A stretch of DNA of 64,000 nucleotides, taken from CAWBBA01 sp963729795 (GTDB taxonomy: Bacteria > Desulfobacterota > Desulfomonilia > Desulfomonilales > Desulfomonilaceae). Positions 9,068 to 19,400 of this stretch are shown here, in pieces. Under the pieces are notes generated by a model. The model was not told the origin of the DNA. It saw only the letters and a list, made by a program, of their open reading frames with translations, and made no database searches. The stretch lies in the NCBI GenBank assembly GCA_963729795.1, contig CAVSPC010000018.1, forward strand, positions 1-64,000. Direction: 5' to 3'. The translations under genes were made by a program, and so were the position numbers. Within the stretch, counting starts at the first letter, position 1. Each line of letters starts with the position of its first letter.

Positions 9068-10111
9068 CTAATCCCAATCTGAGGATGAGTGACGCTCCAG
9101 CCTATTCTTGAGCCAGCTTGCCAAGTGCTCGTCCGTCCGGACTATGCCTAGTTTCTTTCTGATGTTGTGGCGGTGAAAATTAATCGATTCTACAGCCGTC
9201 CCCATGATTGATGAGATTTCTTTTGTGGAAAGCCCCGACACCAGCAATTCAGCAACTTCCATCTCTTTGGGAGTCAGCGAAGGGAAAACTTTTGCCACAT
9301 CAGAACGATAAGAACTAAACACCTTATCTAAGGCAATTTTCAGTGCCTCTGCAATTGATCTGACATGATAAGGAGGAGAAGGATCAGATATGAGCTTATT
9401 CAGTAACGGGCTCACCAGTATGCGCAGGTTACGGGTAGCCATGTGGCGCTCATCCGTTATCTTCCTCTGAATACCCTCTATGAGCATCCTAAGAGCCTCA
9501 TTTGCTTGCAACAGTTCAACTGTCCGTTCCTCGACCCTTTTTTCAAGTCCATCGTTGATTCTTCGGAGTTCTTGATCTTCTTTTTCCTTTAACGAAATCA
9601 TCTTCTTCTCTGCCGTCAAATCTTCAAGAATTACCAGTACAAACCGCTCAGCCCCTATTCTGACGGACCGAAAAGTCATCCGGCTCCAAATTTTCACTTG
9701 CCCATGCCCCAGAACTGCTTCGGCTACCTGGGGTTTTCTAGTTGCAAAGACTTCTTTCACGATAGAGAGAATGTTTCTAACCGCTGACATATCGGGAAAT
9801 AGGTAACCGAAATGAAATTCGGAACCCTCAATGTGACGATGCGGAATCCTTTCGAAGGCCTGATTGGTTGCAACGAGGCTATAAGACTGATCTAGCAGTA
9901 GAGTGGGAATTGGTAATGCTTGCAGGAGCTTGCCAAAGGTGGTTTTCCAAATTTGTCCTCTAATATCGAAACTGCCTGAAGAAGTCAACTCTTTGGTCAG
10001 GAGGTTTTCCAGGTGAATCGATTGAGTGGACAACTCATCCACGTTAAGGAAGGGAACCGAGTCATCAATTTCAGAGCTATCCACGTTTTTCGTCTTTTGC
10101 CTATCGCCCAT
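9068..10111 (-). CDS. PAS-coiled coil-LuxR transcriptional regulator
   Basis: About 347 residues. The N-terminal PAS (FGKLLQALPIPTLLLDQS) parallels the first PAS of the kinase at 5874-8015, including the trailing LVILEDLTAEKK. A coiled coil (LEKRVEERTVELLQANEAL) follows, then a LuxR-type HTH (LTPKEMEVAELLVSGLSTKE through INFHRHNIRKKLGI). This places it in the PAS-LuxR class of cytoplasmic sensors that bind DNA directly. The ATG at 10111 is favoured over an upstream start because GGGGGGTAG lies five bases before it. It probably responds to the same class of signal as the kinase; targets unknown. Confidence 0.88.
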   Translation of the reverse strand: MGDRQKTKNVDSSEIDDSVPFLNVDELSTQSIHLENLLTKELTSSGSFDIRGQIWKTTFGKLLQALPIPTLLLDQSYSLVATNQAFERIPHRHIEGSEFHFGYLFPDMSAVRNILSIVKEVFATRKPQVAEAVLGHGQVKIWSRMTFRSVRIGAERFVLVILEDLTAEKKMISLKEKEDQELRRINDGLEKRVEERTVELLQANEALRMLIEGIQRKITDERHMATRNLRILVSPLLNKLISDPSPPYHVRSIAEALKIALDKVFSSYRSDVAKVFPSLTPKEMEVAELLVSGLSTKEISSIMGTAVESINFHRHNIRKKLGIVRTDEHLASWLKNRLERHSSSDWD

Positions 10112-10493
10112 GACTACCCCCCGTCGTGCCGTCATTGCGTTTTTCTTATGCTATTGGCTTACGATAGTGTCAACGAAAATTTGCTTCGGACCCAAAGTAG
10201 GTCGGACCTACAGACCGATCAGCCACCAATTCGCCGCGACCCCAAGGGCTGGCTGCCCGGTCACACACGAACTCCTCAACGCAGTAATTACCAACCCGTT
10301 GTCTGACCCCCAGAACAGAACTAACTCTAGACCCCGCATGAAACAAACGTGACCTGCGAGCGCTAAGGGGCTCTTGGAACAAGGCAAACTCACAGCATCT
10401 CAGTTTATGAGAGCCTTCACTGTGATGTGGAAGATGATCTGAACCGTGACCGCTGATGTCAGATTGGGGACTGACTTGATGGCATGCACGGTG

Positions 10494-10661
10494 TCAGGTA
10501 CGATCCTGCCACTTGGCCCATCTCCTGTCAGCCTTTTCTCTAAGTTTGAAAGCCCTTTTCAGCTTCCATGCCGTGTACCCCTTGTGAGCCGACTCCCCAA
10601 ATACAAGTGCGCCAGTAAGGCCGGAGATTACCACGAGCAGAAATAACTCGGACCATTCCAT
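10494..10661 (-). CDS. Small single-span membrane protein
   Basis: 55 residues. Residues 4-20 (SELFLLVVISGLTGALV) form one hydrophobic span, followed by a basic, helical cytoplasmic tail rich in Lys and Arg. The start at 10661 has GGATCGGGGGG just upstream, like other genes here. No family recognised. It lies between the PAS-LuxR gene and the IS nest, on the same strand as both. Confidence 0.5.
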   Translation of the reverse strand: MEWSELFLLVVISGLTGALVFGESAHKGYTAWKLKRAFKLREKADRRWAKWQDRT

Positions 10662-10750
10662 AATCCCCCCGATCCACGCGTGTACACCCGATAGTACCCT
10701 AACGGCAGGAGTTAGTCAATCTTCAATTCTGCAGGACTTTCCCCAAAAAT

Positions 10751-10996
10751 TTAAGTGAATAAGAGGGAGAGTTGTGAGTTTGATCCCCCCTCTCGGTTTT
10801 TTGTGGCCTGGATTCCTTGTCCGCACCTGCTCAAAATGGCTTTTATACCGTCAGCCAGGGCGTAATAACGAAAATCCGGTATTCCGAAGATGCGCTGTGC
10901 TGCGTTTAGGGCGTGAAGAGCCAAAATCTGTAGCTTGGGCTTGTATCCGATCTGAACCGCAGTGAAAAAAGCGGCAGCTAAGATCAATGCAGCCAT
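10751..10996 (-). CDS. Hypothetical small protein with hydrophobic N-terminus
   Basis: 81 residues starting MAALILAAAFFTAVQIGY, which could be a signal peptide or membrane span, then a mostly helical stretch and a Ser-rich end. No clear ribosome binding site precedes the ATG at 10996, and no family is recognised. It lies about 90 bases upstream of the small membrane gene on the same strand. Could be spurious. Confidence 0.3.
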   Translation of the reverse strand: MAALILAAAFFTAVQIGYKPKLQILALHALNAAQRIFGIPDFRYYALADGIKAILSRCGQGIQATKNREGGSNSQLSLLFT

Positions 10997-11236
10997 ATTT
11001 TTTAGTCGCTCATATGTTAAGACTCACATTCCGCGCTTTTCCCGAGGTGTTTAAGATAGTTTTTCATTTTGTCGCTCTTCCGTGGGCTCGAATGTGTTCA
11101 GCCCCAGATTCTTGCCTCTGCGCTTGGAGGAATAAGGCGCTTGACGCGGTTTTTCCAGTCCCTGCGGACATAGGTATTTCTTGGTGCCCGAAGTCCACCT
11201 GATAAACCAGGTAATTGGCTGCGGCAAGTGTGGATA

Positions 11237-13071
11237 GATAGTCTCATCCCGCGCCTCTTTGCCGTTGGGTCGTGCTTGGCACCTGCGGCACGATTGCGGC
11301 AGCGGGATTGGTGAATACCGCCTCGGTTAGCCCGAGGATCTGGAGGTATCTTTCTTGGACCGGATCGAGCGGCTCGGCCAGGAATCGTCGCTCATCCGTT
11401 CGTATCACGATCACCGAGACAAACTTGGTGGTCATCATGAAGGAGGTGGGCCGGGAGGTCTGCCTGTTGTTCCATCCGACCACCTTGGAGCTGCTCCCTT
11501 TGAGAGACACCCTCATGGTCCTCTCCATGAGGCGCCAGATCATGAGCGCCAACACGAGGATCAGCCCCAGCGCTTCGATGCGGCGAGGAGATTTCAGGAA
11601 CAGGGCGTTGACGATCACAGGGTCCTTGAGGAATCCAAAATTCTGCTCCACCGAGTGTTGATCCTGATACGCTCTCAAGAGGTCCTTTGAGCCGAGGCCT
11701 CCCGCAGCCTCCTCGGGCTCGTTGGTGATGAGCACGAAGCATCCGGCCTCGACCCTGGCGCGTGCTATGGCCTCTTCTCTGGGTTTGAGGCTGAGTTTGA
11801 GCCGGTAGGCGGTGCGTTGAATCTTTCGCGTTCCGTTGGCCTTGGGTCTACCCGTGGTGTAGATGGGTCTTTCTTCAACTTGGCCGACCAGTTCATGGAA
11901 ACGCCCCTTGGACAGACGATGGACGGCAGCTTGTGCATCGGGAAGACAAGCGTACTCGATCTTCTCCTGTTCACCTGCAATCCGCTCCATCTCGGCCCTG
12001 TCTTGCTCAAGGGTCCGTTCCAGCTTCTTTATGCGGCGCTCGTCGTATGCATCGGAATGAACAACCAACGCCCGATACCATACCCCATACAGATCCACCA
12101 CGGTCTCGAAGCCATGGTAGTGAGCAGGCTTGCGCTTGGGGGTGGAGGGCTCTGAAGATAGCGTGCCCAGGTCGTGCCAGCTATCCTGGCTCAGACCCTT
12201 GGCAATGGCTTTGCCACACTCTTTGTACGATGCAGGAAGCCGAGAGACAAAACGAAAGCCGCTCTTCCAATCATCCATCAAGGCAAGATTATCCCGAGTG
12301 ATCAACGCCGAATCCGCCACATAAAGGAAATTGTCCTGCCCCAGCTCGGCCATCCGCTCCACCATCGTCGGAATGAGGTTGCGGTTGACCACCTTGTCCG
12401 AGAGATTGCCGTTTTCACACTTGGAGTAAATCGGAATACCCGCGTCCACACACAACAGAGAATGTACCAACTGCTTCAGATCAGGCCGATGCTTCTTGCT
12501 GAATCCGAAGGTGATCACAAAGGGCTGATCATGAGACTCTTCTCCATACAGGTCATAATCTCCATACACGCTGTGAGAGGTGGTATCGTGGTGAACATGG
12601 CCGGTGTTCAGATCAAAGGGCTTCACTGCCCGAAGAGCCACGGCAGATAACACCTTGCCCGTCCCTACCTCAAAGATGCGATCCAGCGCCCGGCCGACTG
12701 CATCGTCGTTGAGTTTCTCCGCAGCAATCGCCTCTCCCAGGAGCAGCTCCGTGTCCAGCTTTGCAAATGCCTGGGGAAGCCGGAACAGAGGGCTCCTTCC
12801 CGAGAGGGCATCGAGTACCAGGGCCAGCACGATTTGGCCGTCACTCACCCCCCGTTTGGGACCGCACAACCTGTCAACCTCTTCTACCAGACCCAATGTA
12901 CGAGCATACGCCGAGATGATCGGAAGAAATTTCACATCACACGCACGTAACCGCTCTCCTTGTTTCATGGCCGGACACCTCCCTGTGCAGGTGCCCACCC
13001 TCTATCACAAAGCCCGATACTGTACCAGACCCTTTTTGCCCAAAACCGGAAAATTAACCCCAGCGACTATC
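11237..13071 (-). mobile_element. IS1634-type element (copy 1)
   Basis: Contains one long transposase gene. A short inverted GACTATC pair (13065-13071 and, as GATAGTC, 11237-11243) flanks the gene and is a candidate end, but it is only 7 bases long and no target duplication could be matched. The element abuts and seems to have disrupted the related copy whose transposase starts at 14266. True boundaries are uncertain by tens of bases. Confidence 0.55.
11244..12968 (-). CDS. IS1634-family transposase
   Basis: About 574 residues. The N-terminal domain (FLPIISAYARTLGLVEEVDR) is the DUF4277 type found in IS1634 transposases, and the IS4-type DDE core follows. HHDTTSHSVYGDY near residue 125 holds the first Asp, YVADSALITRDNL carries the second, and HSVEQNFGFLKDP carries the Glu with the YREK-like context. 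The ATG at 12968 follows GGGAGGTGTCC. The frame is complete, so this copy may be active. It is a clear paralogue of 13070-14266. Confidence 0.88.
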   Translation of the reverse strand: MKQGERLRACDVKFLPIISAYARTLGLVEEVDRLCGPKRGVSDGQIVLALVLDALSGRSPLFRLPQAFAKLDTELLLGEAIAAEKLNDDAVGRALDRIFEVGTGKVLSAVALRAVKPFDLNTGHVHHDTTSHSVYGDYDLYGEESHDQPFVITFGFSKKHRPDLKQLVHSLLCVDAGIPIYSKCENGNLSDKVVNRNLIPTMVERMAELGQDNFLYVADSALITRDNLALMDDWKSGFRFVSRLPASYKECGKAIAKGLSQDSWHDLGTLSSEPSTPKRKPAHYHGFETVVDLYGVWYRALVVHSDAYDERRIKKLERTLEQDRAEMERIAGEQEKIEYACLPDAQAAVHRLSKGRFHELVGQVEERPIYTTGRPKANGTRKIQRTAYRLKLSLKPREEAIARARVEAGCFVLITNEPEEAAGGLGSKDLLRAYQDQHSVEQNFGFLKDPVIVNALFLKSPRRIEALGLILVLALMIWRLMERTMRVSLKGSSSKVVGWNNRQTSRPTSFMMTTKFVSVIVIRTDERRFLAEPLDPVQERYLQILGLTEAVFTNPAAAIVPQVPSTTQRQRGAG

Positions 13072-14266
13072 ATAAAAGTGCGAAACGCGAGCTTAGGCCG
13101 TATCTCATACTCGTGGGAGTGCGGGCCTCGCGGGCCTTCGGACGTCCCCGCTGATACGTGGGCCTGGGCTCCACCTGCACGACGATTTCGTGAAACAAGC
13201 TCGCCTTAATCCTCTCCGCTGCTGCTTGTGCGTCTGGAAGGCAGGCGTAGTCGATCTTCTCTACTTCCTTTTTCATTTTGGCCAGGCGCTCACGATCCTG
13301 CTCGATTTGTTTGGAGACCTTCTTCTGACGGCGCTCATCATAGGCATCCGAATGCACCACCAAGCCACGGTAATTGGTCCCGTACAGGGTTACGATGGTC
13401 TCGTAGGCCCTGTACGCGGCGGGTTTGCGATTCCGGGTTGCAGGTTCGTCGGAAATGACGCCGATCTCCTCCCAAGCCTCCTCCTCAACGGCTCGGCTAA
13501 TGGCGTCAGAGCATTCATTGTAGGTCATGGGGAGCCTGCTGACAAAGAGGAACCCGTTGTCCCAGTCGTCCATCAATGCCAGATTCGCCTCAGTGATCAG
13601 AGCCGCATCGGCCACGTAGATAAAATCCTTGCTCCCCAGCTCACGCATCCGTTTGACCATCTCCGGGATCAGGTCGCGGTTGATATTCTTATCCGATTCG
13701 TTTCCATCCAAGAGCTTGGAATAGACAGGGATGCCGTGATCCACGCACAACAGAGAATGGACCAGTTGTTTGAGATCCGGACGATGGTCCTTGCTGAATC
13801 CGTTGGTAATCACAAACGGCTGATCGTTCCCCTCCCGGTCATACAGAAGGTAATCTCCGTAAACCGTGTGGCTGGTGGTGTCATGGTGAGCGTGGGACGT
13901 GTCCAGAGAAAAGCTCTTCATCGCCCCGATCACGACCGCACCGAGAACCTTGTTCGTCCCCGCGTCACAGAGCCGCTCAAGCACACGGCCGAGGGTATAG
14001 TCGGCCAGCTTGGTCGGTGGGATGTCCTCTCCGAGCAGCAACTCAATATCCTTGTCGGCAAAGAACTCCTGAAGCCGAAACAACGGACTCCTCCCCGAGA
14101 GTGCATCCAGGATCAGTGCCAGAACGATCCGGCCCGGACTGACTTCCATATCACATGCGACCAGACGATCAATCTGATCCACCAGCCCGATCCTGGTGGC
14201 ATACGCAGACACTATGGGAAGAAACCGTGCGTCGGTAATCTGAAAATCCACTTCTTCAGAGCCCAT
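13070..14266 (-). pseudogene. IS1634-family transposase, C-terminus lost (copy 2)
   Basis: Closely similar to the neighbouring copy 1 protein from the start (FLPIVSAYATRIGLVDQIDR) through HHDTTSHTVYGDY and YVADAALITEANL. Similarity stops after RYGLSSR near 13085, where copy 1 begins. About 190 C-terminal residues, including the catalytic Glu region, are missing. The missing piece is not found on the far side of copy 1, so the insertion was followed or accompanied by deletion. The start at 14266 has GGAGGAGG upstream. Confidence 0.8.
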
Positions 14267-14385
14267 GGGAACCTCCTCCAAAAGGTCCCCCTGGTCCTAT
14301 CACAAAACGCTTCCCCGTACAAGTTGCAACATATTGATATTATTACGGCACCCGAAATAAATTTATCCCAATGTTCCCCTTAATG

Positions 14386-14579
14386 CTGCCGAACGCGAGA
14401 CCCATGTCAGCCAAGCTCCTAACGACAAACAAGAGTTGGTACCGGCCTTGACCAATGTGAAGCAGTTACCACAGGAGTTCGGAACGGTTACCGACATCCT
14501 CGCAGATAACGGCTACTTCAGTGAAGGCAACGTAACCCTCTGCGAAGAGAACAAGGTCACCCCTTACATAGCCGTTAAG
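14386..14579 (+). pseudogene. IS1182-type transposase, central fragment
   Basis: Read without a start, the frame gives ERETHVSQAPNDKQELVPAL, then ILADNGYFSEGN and VTPYIAVK, the catalytic core pattern of IS1182/IS5-group transposases. The 5' part is missing where copy 2 of the IS1634 type abuts. At 14580 it is cut by another IS; the protein resumes in the same frame at 16495, so these are two halves of one gene. Confidence 0.75.
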
Positions 14580-16489
14580 CTCATCTTCGACAGTTTTAAA
14601 AAATAAAGTTAGGGATATAAATATGATACAATAGCTGCGGGCGTTCCTTGGCACTACATTAGTGTCTGCGAATTGAAGGGATCAGGAGTTGGAAGAGAGC
14701 TGGGTGATGGAGGAAGGCGGCCGTACTCCTGCGGCCTGGAAGGCGTGGAGGCTTGCGCCTTGCATGGTGGTGCGGAGCTGGTAGCGATTCCCTTCGAGTT
14801 CGACCTCGACCGACTGGACGCGGCCCAGATCTCGCATAAGATCAGGCCATGAGATTGAGACCCCTTTGTCATCCAAACGTCGCTGCAGATCCACTTCCAG
14901 GCGAAGCGCGAGGAAACTGGCAACGATGTGGCCGATAGAGGTGTCGTCGCGCTGATGATAGATGGGCCGCACCTCAAGGGTTGTCTTCTGTTCCCAAAAG
15001 GTACGCTCCACCCTCCAGAGGCTCTTGTAGGTCATGGCAACGTCACATGCCGGCATGTGCGTGTTGGTGGTAAGGACAAACTTGCCATCCAGCCGTGCGT
15101 CCGCTTCCACGGCCTCCTGGTTGATGGTTACGCTCCCCTTGGCGATGTGCACGAACCGAGCGTACCCCCGGTTGCCGATCACCGCTTTTGGTCCCTTCTC
15201 GGAGATCACGCGCTGGAGCTTTTCCAGGACCGCCTCCCGTGCGGCCTTGTCCTTTCTGGCTTCCACGGGATTGCGACACACGACATAGCGCTTCTCGCCC
15301 ACGAGGACCTCTTTGACTTCCAGGTTGTCGTTGACCTTCTGGTACCGACCTGCACGGGCGAGAACCTCGCCGTTCACCTCTTTTTGTTTGCGCATGCGAC
15401 AACCGAGCACGTAGTCAAACGGCGCTTCCTTGTCGCCGGTCAAAAGCTCGATGGTGTCAGCCGAGATCATCCCTCGGTCTCCCACGAGCACAACACTGTT
15501 TATCTGCAGGCGCTTGCGAAGCCTTCTCACCATCATCTCCAGAGCGCGGACGTCGGCAGTATTGCCGGGGAAGATGTCCCAGGCAACAGGCCAACCGTGG
15601 CGGTTGACCACCACACAGAGCACGAACTGCGGCAGATCCGGTCGCCTGTCTCGGGAGTATCCCCGTTTGCGCAGATCGGTTTCCATGTCCGTGTACACGT
15701 AGAGGCTGGTGGTATCGATGAAGATGAGATCCAACTCAAGGCTGAACAGATCACGGTCGCGCCAGGAGAAGCTCCACTTCCAGCTCGTCTCTGACCTGAG
15801 CCAAGAACGAGGCGGTGCGGTAGAAGTGTTGGAGTTCCAGCTTGTCAAAGCCGGGGCATTCGACGCCCGAGATCCATTGCGATCCCGCAAGGTCTGATCC
15901 TGGTCGACACAGCCTCTGCAGGGCCATGGCGAACGAGGCTCTCTCCACATCAAACTCGAACCTGCGGGACTCGGACAAACCCCTGATGAGATCCGGCATA
16001 CCCTGCTTGCCCCAGAGACTGCCGAAGACCAGTGCCGGTCCCCACTCCCGCGAGGAGAGGGCCTGCATATCCGGGGTGCGCGATGCCTCTACAACTTTGA
16101 GATGGTGTGCAAATTGAGCAAGACTCCGAATGAGTGCACCGATCTTTCCCGAAGCCAGAACCTTGTCTGTTCTGCCCAGCGTACCGATAACCTTCTGGCG
16201 GACCTTATCACCGTCTCTGATCGATTCGACGATCTGGAGGTACTCATATTCCCCGCTTTTCTGTACACTACGTTTTCTGCGAATGAACATACTATTGAAA
16301 TCGCATCAACTCACTCATCATGTCAAGCAGAATCCCATCTTAGTTTCATCATTATAGGCACTACATTCCAAAATGTCATCAAAAACCACTCCTCGTGATT
16401 ACAGTAAGTTACAGATCTACAGAAAAGTTGCACCTAATAATTACAGCCACTTATTCAGTGCCCCAAAATGGAGCACTGTCGAAGATGAG
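14580..16489 (-). mobile_element. IS4-superfamily (IS1634-like) element with exact ends
   Basis: Perfect 15-base terminal inverted repeats, CTCATCTTCGACAGT at 14580-14594 and its complement at 16475-16489, are flanked by the 5-base direct repeat TTAAG (14575-14579 and 16490-16494). Deleting the element plus one TTAAG rejoins the IS1182-type transposase in frame (VKRDKHHPPLMERFQEP). This fixes both ends and the target site. Length about 1.9 kb, normal for the group. Its transposase is frameshifted. Confidence 0.88.
14682..16290 (-). pseudogene. IS1634-like transposase split by a +1 frameshift
   Basis: The first part (16290 down to about 15770) begins MFIRRKRSVQKSGEYEYLQI and ends in the wrong frame. 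The second part (to 14682) holds the DDE core: LIFIDTTSLYV with the first Asp, LVGDRGMIS with the second, and WRVERTFWEQK with the Glu. The frames meet near 15765-15775. Reading GAGCTTCTCCTGGCGCGAC with one C fewer gives Glu-Leu-Leu-Trp-Arg-Asp, restoring the frame. This is one of four such single-base breaks in the window. The flanking inverted repeats are intact, so the element could still be moved by a transposase supplied in trans. Confidence 0.8.
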
Positions 16490-16776
16490 TTAAGCGTGAC
16501 AAACACCATCCTCCGCTCATGGAGCGGTTCCAAGAACCCTCCCCCTTGCTTGATGACGCCAATGCCGTAGACACCATGAAGCATCGGCTCAAGACACAAT
16601 CAGGGAAAGCTGTCTATGCAACGCGCAAGAGCACTATCGAGCCTGTCTTTGGCATCATCAAGTCGGTCATGGGCTTTCGCCAATTCCTGTTACGCGGACT
16701 GGACGCAGTGAAAGGTGAATGGAATCTCGTGTGTATTGCCTTTAACCTGAAAAGGCTCTACGCCTTGGCTAAATAG
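16490..16776 (+). pseudogene. IS1182-type transposase, C-terminal fragment
   Basis: Continues the frame of 14386-14579 after the inserted IS: HHPPLMERFQEP, then MKHRLKTQSGKAVYATRKST with the family signature EPVFGIIKSVMGFRQFLLRG and an end at LKRLYALAK. The right end of this IS should lie soon after 16776, but no terminal repeat was recognised. The interval 16777-17136 shows no gene. Confidence 0.8.
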
Positions 16777-17136
16777 GTTGAAAAAGAACCATAACAAGCA
16801 AAAGAGACCAACACGGACTCTTCGTACGTCCTTTCAGGGTGGAATTTTGGCCCGTTTAACGTTCACATGACACGAACGGGTCCCGTACAACACTTTTTAC
16901 AAAAAATCCGGGCGGGAATTATGGATGGTTGCAATTCCCAGTCCGACAGGCTCCTAGAATCGATTCTGAGCGAATTTACAGATTGAGGTATGTCTTAATG
17001 GCCATTTTGGGAATACTTGGCAGAGATATGAGTTGGGCAGGCTTTGGGAGCAGATTTTCTTAATAGGTTACGTTTGCCGGACGTACAGCAGTTTCGGGGA
17101 CATGCCCGTAGTGAAATGCGGCAAGTCCGGCGTTCC

Positions 17137-18424
17137 CTATTCGGGATGGAAACTTATAAACTTATCAAAGAGTGTTGTCTTGCGCACTAGATCCACACCA
17201 GGACGCTTTTGCTGCTCAGGCAGATCTCGTTGTTCCAAAAGGCCAAAATCCTGCAGAGGTCCGAATAACCGGCTGGACAAGAACCAATGGACTTCAAAAC
17301 CCGCCTTTTCCATTTCTACTTTGACCGGCGGTAGCAGCAACTCAGGGGCTAAGTCGTTCGTTCGCCTCCATCCCAAGCCTGTCTTGGAAAGTATGAAAAG
17401 CGAATATGCGATGGTGTCTTGAAAATTGGGAAGCGAGGGCATTCGATCAAGGTATCCCAGGTTCATCCTTTGGAAGTGAGCCTTGAATAGGACATGATAG
17501 AGAATTCCAGCCCGATCCTCGCTCAGCAGTTGCTTTCCTTTGTTGCTCGCTGAGAAGACCCACTTTTTCAAAACCAGAAGACCCGACAGGTCAAGAACTA
17601 TCCGGGTAGTGTGCAGCGGAAACACATCTTCCTCGTTGATGACCTTATTCACTGCATGCAAATTCTCGATGTAACCATCAGGCCAGGTCATGCGGTCCAA
17701 CATGAGACCGACGAATTTTCGATTCAGATTTCCTGCTCCCGTAGCCCTTACACCTCCAGAATCTATAACTTCACCTAAGAGAGCCCTCGCCCTATGAAGT
17801 ATCCAGGCCTTCTGGAAGTCTCTCAGCTTCAAGGTTTTATTGAACCTTATGAGACCATGTTCATCGTCCCAATCGCTCTTGAGCAGATTGGTAAATTGCT
17901 CCCGAAACAGGCCGCCGATCTCGGATTTTGGAATCCGCCCCTGGGGTCCAACGAGCTTTAGGAACATCTCATTGAATTCTTGCGACAGACCAGGGCGGCC
18001 ATTAGACTTGGAGGAGGACACGTCTCCACCCATCGATGAATTCCGGCCTTGAGGCTGTCCGGCGATACCGTCTTCCGAGTATTCCTGTGCTTGCTTCAAT
18101 TTATTGGAAGGATGGCGGTACTCCTCCATGTCTGCGATCCTTCTCAGGCCGAACTGTTCCAAGTACTCGCACAGGTCTGTACATCTCTTCCTGAAGCTTC
18201 TGGTTCTTGGTCTCACTCGCCTTGTCTTCGATGAAGTCTAAAAGTTCATCCAATTGGTCCATGGTCAATCTGACATAGAAAAAGGCGCCTTCCACCTGAC
18301 CCACGCGGATGGGCCTCATGAAACGGACAGGAAGAACGATCTGTTCAAGCAAGACCTCTCGTTGCCGTCGGTTGAGTGGTATACGCAACGGAGCGTCAGC
18401 GTCTGAAGGCTTGCTCCCATCCAT
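17137..18424 (-). pseudogene. Unknown protein, frameshifted; pRiA4b ORF-3-like N-terminus
   Basis: Starts at 18424 (GCGGAG upstream). The N-terminal stretch LTMDQLDELLDFIEDKASET followed by KNQKLQEEMYR resembles a short segment seen in plasmid pRiA4b ORF-3-like proteins; this is a weak match. The frame then changes near 18175-18180. One C fewer in TACAGACCTGTGCGAG continues as Tyr-Arg-Leu-Cys-Glu-Tyr into a roughly 340-residue region ending at 17137 (FQKAWILHRARALLGEVIDS, FVGLMLDRMTWPDGY, WVFSASNKGKQ). I do not recognise the C-terminal region. Either a recently broken gene or a sequence error. It stands alone after the IS nest. Confidence 0.6.
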
Positions 18425-18751
18425 AATGACTCCGCACTGTCCGAGTCCAGCTCTGATCCTTTTGTCAGGCCCGGTCATACCGCGGGCGACGAAGCTAGTC
18501 AAGCATTGACAAGCAATACGTGACCCTGATATTGTCCTGGGAGTGGTGGAGGGCCTCGAATTAGACTCGGGGGTGGCCAGTGAAATAGGGTTTCCGGCTG
18601 CGCTGGGCAAGAAGTGTTACGGCCTCCGAACTGATTTCCGTGACAGTGGTGACTTTGACGGGATTCCCATCAATTTGCTGGTGCTATATTGGATCGAATC
18701 CAGCGGGGGAAAGCTGTTCAGAAGAATTGATGCAATCTCGTTTTGAATTTA

Positions 18752-18775
18752 ACTCTCCCGACGTCGGGAGAGTTC
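18752..18775. repeat. Perfect 24-bp palindrome
   Basis: AACTCTCCCGAC / GTCGGGAGAGTT, with no loop. A three-mismatch copy lies at 3233-3256, and both follow ATTT. There is no gene in 18611-19051, so it does not overlap coding sequence. Zero-spacer palindromes this long suit a dimeric protein site or a resolution or integration site rather than a terminator, but nothing else in the sequence says which. Confidence 0.6.
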
Positions 18776-19051
18776 CAGCGGACGGGTTAGCGAATGTGAA
18801 AATCGAAGCGAGTCTCCCAGCAGTACTTCGCCTTTCGAAGCATATTGCCCCTTTTTGCTTTGATTTTCACAGTGAGTCACAAATTAATCCTGACAGCTAC
18901 TGATGCTCGACCATAAGGACTGTGCTGATGGAGGGCAGGTCGATCTGTCGTCTCGTTCCACGGAAACTAACGCATCATGCAAAGTGTCTAAGTAAGCGTG
19001 GAAGAGCATTATTTCAGATCTTGGTCTTGAATTTTGTTCTGGGGGAAACAA

Positions 19052-19318
19052 ATGAAGACCAAAGGCTCTGACACTCTGAAGCAAATCAATTTGTTAATCG
19101 AAGCAGGTGAGAAATTCGATTTCAAGGAGGGGTGTGACCATCCTGCCGTGGTAAAATGGATTGAAGCTGCGGGAGAAGCCCTATCTGGTTTCAAGAATGA
19201 GCATCGTGAATTTCTGCTGTATTGCATTACATCGTTTGGTATGCCTGGGCAGCGAGTTGATCACCGCCTACGGATACTTAGAAAAGTACGTGACCGCCTG
19301 CAGGAACGGGCTAAGTAA
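19052..19318 (+). CDS. Small hypothetical protein
   Basis: 88 residues beginning MKTKGSDTLKQINLLIEAGE, mixed charged and helical, with no Cys cluster or membrane span. The ATG at 19052 follows GGGGGAAACAA and is preferred to an in-frame start 18 bases upstream. No family recognised. It precedes the run of HTH-like/PilZ genes by about 80 bases and has the same direction, so it may belong to that group. Confidence 0.55.
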   Translation: MKTKGSDTLKQINLLIEAGEKFDFKEGCDHPAVVKWIEAAGEALSGFKNEHREFLLYCITSFGMPGQRVDHRLRILRKVRDRLQERAK

Positions 19319-19400
19319 TGAATACTGATCCCATCGCAAACCATTCGCGGTCATTCATGAGATTTCCCGTATAACGCACTTGCCTAGAACGGGGCCTCAC

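Noticed and set aside
13190..14383. 397-codon open frame on the plus strand
   Set aside because: Antisense to the truncated IS1634-type transposase; no ribosome site or recognisable domain.
14928..15794. 288-codon open frame on the plus strand
   Set aside because: Antisense to the IS1634-like transposase core; long frames opposite GC-rich genes are common.
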